From: Priestia aryabhattai B8W22
Lineage (GTDB): Bacteria; Bacillota; Bacilli; Bacillales; Bacillaceae_H
DNA: 64,000 bases
Reading direction: 5' to 3'
Assembly: GCF_000956595.1 (NCBI RefSeq)
Contig: NZ_JYOO01000003.1
Coordinates: forward strand, 186,001-250,000
Positions 15,519 to 23,153 of this stretch are shown here, piece after piece. Under the pieces are notes generated by a model. It did no database searches, was not told the DNA's origin, and saw only the letters and a list, made by a program, of their open reading frames with translations. The position numbers and the translations under genes are program-made. Within the stretch, counting starts at the first letter, position 1; each line of letters begins with the position of its first letter.

Positions 15519-17762
15519 TTATTTAAGCGTTATTTCGTATAATGTTCCATTTCCAGATGGTCCTTGCTGAGAACTTGATGAAGTAGACTGCCATTTGGAA
15601 GAAGGAATCTCTTTACTATTTTCTTTAATCCACGTGATAACGTCAGATTGGCCTCCCTTGCCCATTCCAGACAAGTAGAAATATTTCACTTCACCTTTTT
15701 TAATCATGGCTTTTAATTTACTCACCGTTAGAATTGGATCTGAACCGCTAAATCCTCCCATTGCCATGACTGGTTTGCCCGTTTCGATAATGTAAGGCGC
15801 AGCTGAAGTTGAATCCGTTGTGGCAAACAAATATTTTTCACCTGTATTATTTTTTGTTAAATAGTTTAGTAGCTTTTTGTTTACTTCTGCGTTCATCCCT
15901 CCACTTTTTCGTTTTGAAGATGATGATTTGCTTGAAGAGCTATTTGGCATTTGACTATTATTGGATGAACCGCCTGGCATTTGCATTTGACCATTATTGG
16001 ACGAACCGCCCGGCATTTGCATTTGACCGCCGTTCGATGAACCGCTTGGCGGCTGCATTTGATTGTTCGATGATGAATTGCCGCTAGAGCTTCCTGGAGG
16101 CTGCATGCCGTTAAAGCCAGACTGTTTGCTATTCGTTGCTGTGCTTGGAGGTCCTCCCATACCGCTTGAAGAATCAGGACCTGCTGCTGGAAGCATGCTA
16201 TTTCCACCATAAATAATTGGTGTCATTGCCCAGTACGCGGGCATTGCTAGCAAGACAACCATTGCTGCTACCCCTAAATAATTCGTTACAGAATTTTTAC
16301 GCTCTTTACGAACAGCTAAAACAAGAGCTAAAATGACGCCCAGTGCCCCTACACCTGCAATTGGTGCTACGCCGATTGAGCTGATATAAGGAGACATAAT
16401 ATATACTTGAAGCGCTGCCGTTGTTAAAATACCGCCCGGCAACAGCCATGATTTCCAGCCATTACGCTGTTTGTACATGCTCCATAAAGCTACCGCTCCC
16501 GCTCCTGCAAATGCGGCGATTGGAGGTGCCAGCATAATTAAATAATACTGATGGAAAAATCCTGCGATACTAAAGAAAACAGCTACTGGCAGCAGCCAAG
16601 CTAACCAAAATAAACTTTCTTTTTGTTTTGTTGTGTAAGGTCCTTTAAATTTCACTCCGGCAAATAGACCTACGATTGAGAAGATTACAAATGGCAATAG
16701 CCAGCTGATTTGATCTGATAATCCTTTTTGGAACAGTCGGAATGGACCAGGGTTCCCTGTGTTGAACATTCCGTTTTGATTTCCTCCACCTGGAGCCTGC
16801 ATCTTTTGAGAAGAGCTGCTCTTGCTTTGATTTGAGCTTTGTGAAGACTCAACATTTGAATTACTCGTTTGTTTTGTTTCACTGCTTGCTGTTTGCTGCT
16901 GAGCTTGAGCAGGCTGTTTATGACTGCTTCCCATCACGCTTGTATTTCCCGTTAAACGATTGATACCGTTATATCCAAAAGCAAGCTCTAGAACTGAATT
17001 TGTTTGACTGCTTCCCATATAAGGCCGTTTATCAGCAGAAGTTGAATCTACTACAACTGCCCATGAGACAGAAACGGCGAGCATCAGTGCAGTTGCTGTT
17101 GTTAAAAAAGCTATTTTCTTTTTCCATGTAATTTTAGTTGCCACTACATAGAAAACATAAAATGCTGGTAAAACCATGTATGCCTGAAGCATTTTCATAT
17201 TAAAGGCAACACCAATCATCGCAAAAGCTGCTAACACCCAGCCAAATTTAGCCGTACGCACAGCACGAAACAACATCCATGTTGCTACTAATAATGTAAA
17301 CACAAGCATACTATCAATATTATTTGTTCGGCTTACCGCCGGTACAATTGGCGTCAGAGCCATGGCAAGAGCAGCAAACCTCCCAGCCCATACGCCAAAC
17401 GTACGTTTTACGAGTACGTATAGTAAAAGGACTGAACCGATGCCCGCTAATGCTTGCGGTAAAATGACACTCCATCCGTGAAACCCAAATATTTTGGCAC
17501 TAATTGTCTGAATCCAAAACACAACCGGCGGCTTATCAATCGTTACATAGCCTCCTGGATCAAAAGATGCGTAAAAGAAATTATGAAAACTTTGAAGCAT
17601 ACTTTTGACAGCTGCCGTGTAATAAGCGTTGGCGTATTCATCTGTCCAAATTTTAAATAAGTTCAAAAACGCTGCAATTAAAACAATTGGAACTAAAAAT
17701 AAGTCTATTCTTTTCTTGTTTGAAGTCCGTTCTTCTTTCACTTCACTGTTCATGTGTTTCAT
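15519..17762 (-). CDS. ykcB: GT-C membrane glycosyltransferase (ArnT/PMT fold), YkcB-like
   Basis: 747 residues with about 12 membrane helices. The first loop has the catalytic Asp context (IWTDEYANAYY) and the WIQT/KIFGFHGWS region typical of family 39/83 enzymes. Two Ser/Gln/Gly/Met-rich low-complexity loops (about 285-330 and 525-610) interrupt the protein, the second built from near-identical repeats. It would use the flipped lipid-linked sugar to decorate a wall or lipoteichoic polymer outside. First gene of the operon; an HssR-like box lies 40-60 bp upstream. Acceptor and sugar unknown. Confidence 0.82.
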   Translation of the reverse strand: MKHMNSEVKEERTSNKKRIDLFLVPIVLIAAFLNLFKIWTDEYANAYYTAAVKSMLQSFHNFFYASFDPGGYVTIDKPPVVFWIQTISAKIFGFHGWSVILPQALAGIGSVLLLYVLVKRTFGVWAGRFAALAMALTPIVPAVSRTNNIDSMLVFTLLVATWMLFRAVRTAKFGWVLAAFAMIGVAFNMKMLQAYMVLPAFYVFYVVATKITWKKKIAFLTTATALMLAVSVSWAVVVDSTSADKRPYMGSSQTNSVLELAFGYNGINRLTGNTSVMGSSHKQPAQAQQQTASSETKQTSNSNVESSQSSNQSKSSSSQKMQAPGGGNQNGMFNTGNPGPFRLFQKGLSDQISWLLPFVIFSIVGLFAGVKFKGPYTTKQKESLFWLAWLLPVAVFFSIAGFFHQYYLIMLAPPIAAFAGAGAVALWSMYKQRNGWKSWLLPGGILTTAALQVYIMSPYISSIGVAPIAGVGALGVILALVLAVRKERKNSVTNYLGVAAMVVLLAMPAYWAMTPIIYGGNSMLPAAGPDSSSGMGGPPSTATNSKQSGFNGMQPPGSSSGNSSSNNQMQPPSGSSNGGQMQMPGGSSNNGQMQMPGGSSNNSQMPNSSSSKSSSSKRKSGGMNAEVNKKLLNYLTKNNTGEKYLFATTDSTSAAPYIIETGKPVMAMGGFSGSDPILTVSKLKAMIKKGEVKYFYLSGMGKGGQSDVITWIKENSKEIPSSKWQSTSSSSQQGPSGNGTLYEITLK
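15967..16074. repeat. Three 36-bp tandem repeats within ykcB
   Basis: Units 15967-16002, 16003-16038 and 16039-16074 each encode a QMQMPGGSS-type dodecapeptide with drift, in an extracytoplasmic low-complexity segment. The repeat number is likely to vary between strains. Confidence 0.75.
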
Positions 17763-17801
17763 TTCACTCCTTCGTAATTTCTGACTTTAGTCTAACAAGC
17801 T

Positions 17802-17821
17802 TATGTGAACTGATTATGAAC
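17802..17821 (-). promoter_or_regulatory. HssR-like direct repeat upstream of ykcB
   Basis: Minus-strand GTTCATAAT, CA, GTTCACATA: 15 of 18 half-site positions match the perfect box at 13221-13240 and the 2-bp CA spacer is the same. The box is 40 bp before the ykcB start. Confidence 0.6.
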
Positions 17822-18004
17822 AGTAGAAAATAATTTTTTTATTTTTTAAAAAGCTATTTGACCTCTTACGCTCAGCAATGAAATATTTTACAATTAAAGA
17901 ATCAAGTACATGAAATGAAAAGCGTCTTTCTTGGATGCTGCAGCTTCTATGAAACATTCTTATCAACACTTCATTCACTTCTTGCTGAGAAAGGAGACAA
18001 CTTT

Positions 18005-18577
18005 ATGATTCAAGTAAAAGATATATACGGAAATTTACCCACACTAGAAACAGAAAGACTGCGCTTGCGGAAAGTTACCAAAAAAGATGTGCGTGACATG
18101 TTTGAATATGCCTCAAATGAAAAGGTAAGCAGATATGTAAATTGGGAAAAGCACCGAAAGCTTCAAGATACAAAAGAGTTTGTTTCCTTTGTTTTAAAGC
18201 AGTACAGCAACCAATCCATTTCTCCTTGGGCTATGGAAATCAAAGCCTTGAAAAAATGTATTGGCACCATTGACTTTGTCACTTGGAACCCTACTCATCG
18301 CATTGCGGAAATTGGCTATGCGATTTCTGAAGCATATTGGAATAAGGGGTTTGTTACGGAAGCAGCTGAAAAAGTAATTGCGTTTGGATTTGAAGAAATG
18401 GATTTAGTCCGTATTCAGGCGAGGTGCTTTGTTGAGAATGCCGCATCTGAGAAAGTGATGAAAAAAATCGGTATGTCTTATGAAGGAACGATTCGAAAAG
18501 CCATGTTTATTAAGGGAGCTCATCAAGACTTAAAGTTATATTCAATCTTGCGAGAAGAATATACGCGCAACGTGTAG
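18005..18577 (+). CDS. GNAT N-acetyltransferase, RimJ/RimL type
   Basis: About 190 residues. LETERLRLRKVTKKDV starts a GNAT fold; IGTIDFVTWNPTHRIAEIGYAISEAYWNKGFVTEA carries the acetyl-CoA-binding region and RIQARCFVENAASEKVMKKIGMSYEGTIRKA the final motif. These acetylate protein N-termini or small molecules; the target is unknown. The ATG at 18005 has GGAG 8 nt upstream; 30 codons of longer ORF lack a ribosome binding site. Monocistronic. Confidence 0.82.
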   Translation: MIQVKDIYGNLPTLETERLRLRKVTKKDVRDMFEYASNEKVSRYVNWEKHRKLQDTKEFVSFVLKQYSNQSISPWAMEIKALKKCIGTIDFVTWNPTHRIAEIGYAISEAYWNKGFVTEAAEKVIAFGFEEMDLVRIQARCFVENAASEKVMKKIGMSYEGTIRKAMFIKGAHQDLKLYSILREEYTRNV

Positions 18578-18645
18578 AAAATGTATAAAATACTTTCCAT
18601 AACATAGGCTAACTTCAACACTAACTCTTCCTTTTGAGGTGAACA

Positions 18646-19122
18646 ATGTTGGAGCAAGCAATTCAGCATTTAGACTTAGCTGCACATGGTTTGTGGTTTC
18701 CTATTACCGTTAGTTTATGTTTATTTATTCTTGCCCTTATTTTATTTAAACGACAGCTAACTTGGCGAGATTTTTATATCACGTTTAGCGTAGTTGGATT
18801 TATGGGATGGCTTTGTGATGTGATCATTACGCGTGTTTTTAACGTGATTGATTTGGGAGATCCAAAAGTTACAGGAATTGGAGATATTGTAAGCTATACG
18901 TTTATTCTACCTTCCCTTTCCATTTTATTTTTAGCTTACTTAACTGCTAAAAATAAATGGGTTTTATCCCTTCTTTTTTGCGCTGGTTCACTACTTATAG
19001 AATACGGAATGATTAAAAGTGGCTATATGCATTTAAACGGCTGGTTTTTTATCTATTCAATAGCGGTATACTTTCTCGTTTATGCCTTTGTGCTGCCATG
19101 GCATATCGCATTTATTAAGTAA
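18646..19122 (+). CDS. Integral membrane protein, CBO0543-like
   Basis: 158 residues with five predicted membrane segments (LWFPITVSLCLFILALILF, ITFSVVGFMGWLCDVII, FILPSLSILFLAYLTA, WVLSLLFCAGSLLIEYG, WFFIYSIAVYFLVYAFV). The pattern resembles small Firmicute membrane proteins annotated as the CBO0543 family. No catalytic motif seen and no function known. Followed by a terminator. Confidence 0.6.
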   Translation: MLEQAIQHLDLAAHGLWFPITVSLCLFILALILFKRQLTWRDFYITFSVVGFMGWLCDVIITRVFNVIDLGDPKVTGIGDIVSYTFILPSLSILFLAYLTAKNKWVLSLLFCAGSLLIEYGMIKSGYMHLNGWFFIYSIAVYFLVYAFVLPWHIAFIK

Positions 19123-19155
19123 AAAGCGGATGTTGATTAACATCCGCTTTTTTAC
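19122..19155. terminator. Intrinsic terminator
   Basis: AAAAAGCGGATGTT/AACATCCGCTTTTT hairpin downstream of the membrane protein gene; it also faces the rsbR-like gene. Confidence 0.8.
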
Positions 19156-19199
19156 TATGCAATTACTTTCTGCCTGCTGAAATGCATATTTACGGCCGG

Positions 19200-20072
19200 T
19201 CATTTTATGCGTTGTGGTGATAAATGCGTGCGGCTATGTTCTTCAGGACGTGTAAACCCAATTTTTAAAAGAGCCGCTTCTAAATTTGCTTCTGTTTTCA
19301 TTTGATTAAAATCAATTCCTAATTTGACTACCGTTTGGGCAATTTCCGGTCGTATCCCCGTTATAATAGCTTCTACTCCCACCAATTTGAGAGATCGATG
19401 AATTTTAAAAAGATTGTCTGCTACCATTGTATCAATAATCACTACACCTGAAATATCCAAAATAAGATAAGATAATTGAAGGCTTGTCCCTTTTTTCAAG
19501 CAGGTTTCCATAATAACTTGCGAGCGGTGGGTATCAATTTCTCCAATAATCGGCATAATAGCGATTCCTTTTGTAACGGGTACGAGCGGAACTGAAAGTT
19601 CTTCTAGTGACGTATAAGCTAAATTCATCATATATCGATTATGCTCGTCATAAATTTGACCAAAAACACATGTTACCGTATCTAAAAGTGGATCAATTCG
19701 TTCACTGACATGCAGCATGGTAATTGCAGCAAACTGATGCTCCTCTAGTTCTCTTGTAAATACATCCCAAATAACGCTGCGATAGATTGGAAGGATACCT
19801 AGTGCTTTTTCTAAAGGAATATTTTTTTCCACTGCGTATTTACCCGTATCAAGTGCCCATTCTTTAACAAGTTTAAGTACAGCCTCCTGTTCTTCAAATA
19901 GAGCTCTCCCAAAGTATTCCATAATCGACACTCGCCACTTCAGAATTTTCTTTTCTTTCAATTCCTCTAGACTTAGCGTATGTGTAGCATCTAAACGTTC
20001 GGCTAATTTTTCTGACAAGCTATATTTATGTTCAAGAATCTTCTTTCCTATATACACGAGCTCCTCTTTCAT
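19200..20072 (-). CDS. RsbR-family stressosome protein (RsbT co-antagonist)
   Basis: 290 residues. A non-haem-globin-like helical N-terminal half (about 1-150) is joined to a C-terminal STAS domain (about 165-280: GIAIMPIIGEIDTHRSQVIMETCL, YLILDISGVVIIDTMVADNLFKI). The two positions phosphorylated by RsbT in RsbRA correspond to the DTHRSQ / DISGVVIIDT region; here one typical Thr is replaced, as in divergent paralogues. Acts in the cytoplasmic stressosome controlling sigma-B. Single gene; paralogue identity not determined. Confidence 0.8.
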   Translation of the reverse strand: MKEELVYIGKKILEHKYSLSEKLAERLDATHTLSLEELKEKKILKWRVSIMEYFGRALFEEQEAVLKLVKEWALDTGKYAVEKNIPLEKALGILPIYRSVIWDVFTRELEEHQFAAITMLHVSERIDPLLDTVTCVFGQIYDEHNRYMMNLAYTSLEELSVPLVPVTKGIAIMPIIGEIDTHRSQVIMETCLKKGTSLQLSYLILDISGVVIIDTMVADNLFKIHRSLKLVGVEAIITGIRPEIAQTVVKLGIDFNQMKTEANLEAALLKIGFTRPEEHSRTHLSPQRIK

Positions 20073-20281
20073 AAAATACGTTCAGCTCCTCTTTTCTGCT
20101 ATTTTTACTGCGTATATAACTTTGACTAAGCCTACTTACCCGTGCGACAATTGACTAGCCTTCCCAAGAACAACAAAAAAGCGGTTATTTTATGAATTTT
20201 CTTTCTTTTTATTATAGTGCCAGAGTAAGAGCCGCACAACTTAAAATTTGCTGCGGACAAAACTTATGCTTTCGTAATAAA

Positions 20282-20319
20282 AAAACAATCCTGTTCCAAT
20301 TGGAACAAGATGTTTTTTT
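20282..20319 (-). terminator. Terminator of lrgAB
   Basis: Imperfect stem centred on TGTTCC-AATT-GGAACA with A and T runs on both sides, 25 bp beyond the lrgB stop codon. Confidence 0.7.
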
Positions 20320-20343
20320 ATATTCACTTTCTTTTATCTCACT

Positions 20344-21036
20344 TTATACCTGGAATAGCCAGACAACAATCGGTCCAAAAACCGATCCTAGTACAGCACT
20401 TAACGTCATTGATACTGAACTCATCGATACCGTTAGTTCACCGTATTCAAATGCTTTGGAAGTTCCTAGCGCATGGGAAGCGCTGCCTAGTGCAATTCCT
20501 TTTCCTAAAGAACTCTTGATCCGAATCCATTTTAAAAGTAGCGGTCCAAGAATCACGCCCGAAAAACCTGCGATCATAACAAATACCACGGTCATCGATG
20601 GAACGCCCCCTAGTCCTGTGGCAATTTGAATCGCTACCGGAGTAGTAATAGATTTAGGAATAATGGATAAAATCAGGCTTCGATCCACCCCAAATACTTC
20701 AGCAAACACAAGTCCGCTGATCATGCCTGCGAATAACCCTACAAATACCCCTCCAATAATAGGAACGCTGTACTTTACTAGCATCTCACGTTGTTTATAG
20801 AGTGGATACGCTAATGCAACAACTGCTGGTCCTAGAAGTGAATTAATCCATTTGCCTCCAATCATATACTCATCATAGGAAACATGAAAAGCAAGCAAAA
20901 GAAGAATAACGAATATGGTTGTAGTTAAAACAGGAATAAGAATCGGATAGGAGAACCGTACGTATACTTTTGCCATGACTAGATACAAAGCAACTGTAGC
21001 TACGATTATAAAGACCGCGATAAAGAATTCTTGCAC
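20344..21036 (-). CDS. lrgB: LrgB/CidB-family antiholin-like membrane protein
   Basis: 230 residues, about seven hydrophobic segments. LLGPAVVALAYPLYKQR, SIIPKSITTPVAIQIATGLGG and GIALGSASHALGTSKAFEYGE are hallmark LrgB/YohK motifs. With LrgA it affects murein hydrolase activity; related proteins move glycolate, lactate or pyruvate. The start overlaps lrgA by 31 bp, indicating coupling. A MarR-type regulator is divergent and probably controls the pair. Confidence 0.88.
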   Translation of the reverse strand: MQEFFIAVFIIVATVALYLVMAKVYVRFSYPILIPVLTTTIFVILLLLAFHVSYDEYMIGGKWINSLLGPAVVALAYPLYKQREMLVKYSVPIIGGVFVGLFAGMISGLVFAEVFGVDRSLILSIIPKSITTPVAIQIATGLGGVPSMTVVFVMIAGFSGVILGPLLLKWIRIKSSLGKGIALGSASHALGTSKAFEYGELTVSMSSVSMTLSAVLGSVFGPIVVWLFQV

Positions 21037-21410
21037 TGTTGTTTCTCCTTTCGTTTGTTCGCTTTCTTTTCCAAAAGTTGGCTGGCAGTCCCTGCGGCGG
21101 CCATCGTAACAATCGTACTAAGCACAATAATTAAAAATAAAACCGCTCCGCTGCTTGAAAGAAGCGAAGGGTAATTCATCACACCAGCCATAGCCGGTAT
21201 GAATAATAGCGGTAAAAAAGATAACAAGAAACTTGCTCCGTCTTCAATTATTTTGATGGGAACAACTTTGCACGTTAAGCAAATGAGCATTAAAATTAAG
21301 CCTATAATACTGCCTGGAATAGGCAGATGAAGCATATGGTGAACAGCTTCGCCAATCATAGAAAAAGCATAAAGAATCGCAATTTGTAAAATGATTCGTA
21401 TCACTTTCAT
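21006..21410 (-). CDS. lrgA: LrgA/CidA-family holin-like protein
   Basis: 134 residues with four membrane segments: LYAFSMIGEAVHHMLHLPIPGSIIGLILMLICL and the FLLSFLPLLFIPAMAGVMNY motif of LrgA/CidA. Forms a membrane pair with LrgB. In B. subtilis the ywbHG pair is next to a LysR regulator; here a MarR-type regulator is divergent instead. Confidence 0.85.
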   Translation of the reverse strand: MKVIRIILQIAILYAFSMIGEAVHHMLHLPIPGSIIGLILMLICLTCKVVPIKIIEDGASFLLSFLPLLFIPAMAGVMNYPSLLSSSGAVLFLIIVLSTIVTMAAAGTASQLLEKKANKRKEKQQCKNSLSRSL

Positions 21411-21516
21411 TGTAGGTCACTGTCCTATAGATAAAGAACAGCTGTCCTCCTCTCTTTATTTTGTCATGTTGTCTAACATTTAACTATATAAACACCTTTA
21501 CTTTACCTGCTTTTAC

Positions 21517-21554
21517 TTGTACTATACAACTATATATACATTTGTATTATACAA
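21517..21554. promoter_or_regulatory. Two MarR-type operators between lrgA and marR
   Basis: TTGTACTATACAA (21517-21529) and TTGTATTATACAA (21542-21554), each a TTGTA-N3-TACAA dyad, 25 bp apart. Both sit in the divergent promoter region, consistent with one dimer-binding regulator controlling both directions. Confidence 0.7.
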
Positions 21555-21597
21555 GTATATATTTCTTTGTCAATGAATGATTTTGTAAGGGGCGATT

Positions 21598-22032
21598 ATG
21601 ATGCAAAAAAAGAATTCAATTGAATTGATTGAATATGAACTTACTACCTTTATTAGACGAGCCGTCTATCTTGATAATTCCGAAAAAAAAATAGGAAACC
21701 TAGAAAGATCAGCTTATTTATTACTGCGGCAATTAGATGAATTTGGACCAGCTCGTGTAAAAGAACTGGCAGAAGCATTTAAACTCGACATTTCAACTCT
21801 TTCTAGACAGGCTGCTGCTTTAGAAAATAAAAAGCTTATTTCTCGCTCCTCTGACCCTTCGGATGGACGAGTCAGCCTTTTTGACATCACAACACGCGGG
21901 AAACAAATGCTGCAAACTGATAAGCAAATGCGTCTTGAACGCTATCATGGTATGTTAAAAAAATGGTCAAGTGAAGAAAAGGAACTGTTTGGCAAACTAT
22001 TAATGCGGATGAATGACGCATTTATCGATTAA
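21598..22032 (+). CDS. MarR-family transcriptional regulator
   Basis: 144 residues with the MarR winged helix: AYLLLRQLDEFGPARVKELAEAFKLDISTLSRQAAALENKKLISRSSDPSDGRVSLFDIT, where DGRVS is the wing. GTAAGGGG precedes two adjacent ATGs. Divergent from lrgAB with two matching palindromes between them, so it most likely represses lrgAB and itself. The inducer cannot be told from sequence. Confidence 0.85.
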   Translation: MMQKKNSIELIEYELTTFIRRAVYLDNSEKKIGNLERSAYLLLRQLDEFGPARVKELAEAFKLDISTLSRQAAALENKKLISRSSDPSDGRVSLFDITTRGKQMLQTDKQMRLERYHGMLKKWSSEEKELFGKLLMRMNDAFID

Positions 22033-22131
22033 ATAGAAACTCATGAAAATTAGGCTGCTGCTGCAAGGTGTTTGTCCCTGTCTCTTTTCTCTTTCTTGCA
22101 TTTAATGTAAAGAGACTATTGAAAAGGATGT

Positions 22132-22419
22132 ATGATTATGTCTGTTCCGAACAAACGGAAAGCCACACCCTGCCTCTTCCCCGGCTATAAATGGTGTGGT
22201 CCCGGATGCAGTGGTCCCGGATGTCCTGTAAATGATGTAGACTGCTGCTGTAAATACCATGATTTATGCTATGAAGATTACGGATCCTGCCGGTCGTGTG
22301 ATGAGCAATTCCTTGACTGTCTTTGCTCCAAAGCAAATCCGTACAGTTTAAAAGGAAGACAGGCATACGCTATGTATACCTATATGCGGCTGAAGTTAGC
22401 TTTAAAACAATATGACTAA
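22132..22419 (+). CDS. Small phospholipase A2-like protein
   Basis: 95 residues, 12 Cys. PGYKWCGPGCSGPG resembles the calcium loop and DCCCKYHDLCYEDYG contains the CC..HD catalytic His-Asp of secreted PLA2 folds, followed by CRSCDEQFLDCL. No signal peptide is visible, so export would need another route or the protein may act in the cell or in spores. Enzyme activity is inferred only from the motif. Two in-frame ATGs (22132, 22138) are possible. Confidence 0.7.
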   Translation: MIMSVPNKRKATPCLFPGYKWCGPGCSGPGCPVNDVDCCCKYHDLCYEDYGSCRSCDEQFLDCLCSKANPYSLKGRQAYAMYTYMRLKLALKQYD

Positions 22420-22423
22420 GCAG

Positions 22424-22457
22424 AAAAGAGGTGAATTAAAAAATTCATCTCTTTTTT
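22424..22457. terminator. Intrinsic terminator
   Basis: AAAAGAGGTGAATT/AATTCATCTCTTTTTT hairpin between two converging genes. Confidence 0.75.
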
Positions 22458-22986
22458 ATGCCTTTTTATCCGTATGAATCCAAAAGCGTTGAACAACAGC
22501 TCCGCCCTCTTCTATATAATCCTCGTCTTGTATACCACCGTTTGCCAAAATAGTTCGACGAGAAGCGGTGTTCCAATCATCACACACAACTAATGCCCGT
22601 TGAACTCCCAGCTTTTTAATTTCTTGAAGAGATAACCTCAGTAGCAGCTTCGCATATCCTTTTTGTCTTTCACTCGGCCGAATACCATACCCTATATGTC
22701 CTCCGCTGTTTCGAAGTATTTCACTTAGCTCATGGCGGATGTTAACTACCCCTATTACTCTTTCGTGATGCATTAGCCAGTAGGTGGAATCGGGTACATA
22801 TCCTTTTTTTAATCCGATCCCTTTTTCTGCATCTAATAACTCTTGAACCATTTTTTCAAAGTAAGCAGGATCTTTAGCAATTACCCATGGAATCATTTTT
22901 TCTCCGCTTGCTTTCCATTCATGATAAAAGCTCATATAAGCCTTTTTATAAGCTGCATCCGGTTTCATTAAAACAGCAGTTTCCAC
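22456..22986 (-). CDS. GNAT-family acetyltransferase
   Basis: 176 residues. YWLMHHERVIGVVNIRHELSEILRNSGGHIGYGIRPSERQKGYAKLLLRLSLQEIKKLG carries the beta4 strand and the acetyl-CoA-binding R/QxxGxA motif; VVCDDWNTASRRTILANGG matches the last GNAT motif. Resembles the COG3981-type predicted acetyltransferases. Substrate unknown. Monocistronic with a clear AAGGAGG site. Confidence 0.82.
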   Translation of the reverse strand: METAVLMKPDAAYKKAYMSFYHEWKASGEKMIPWVIAKDPAYFEKMVQELLDAEKGIGLKKGYVPDSTYWLMHHERVIGVVNIRHELSEILRNSGGHIGYGIRPSERQKGYAKLLLRLSLQEIKKLGVQRALVVCDDWNTASRRTILANGGIQDEDYIEEGGAVVQRFWIHTDKKA

Positions 22987-23100
22987 GTACCTTCCTCCTT
23001 TTTGTTTATTATGTTTATACTACCGATTTTTCCCAACAAATGAAAGGGGATAATTTACGTGATGTGATCGTTGTATGAGCTTAGTTATAAGGTATGTAAC

Positions 23101-23136
23101 AAAAAGCACTCAATAAATGTTCATTGAGTGCTTTTT
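23101..23136. terminator. Intrinsic terminator
   Basis: AAAAAGCACTCAATAAA/TTCATTGAGTGCTTTTT, downstream of the phospholipase D-family gene. Confidence 0.8.
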
Positions 23137-23153
23137 GTTCTACTGCCGGTTGT

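Noticed and set aside
15809-16210. ORFs over the ykcB repeats on both strands
   Set aside because: Products of the repetitive low-complexity DNA in other frames.
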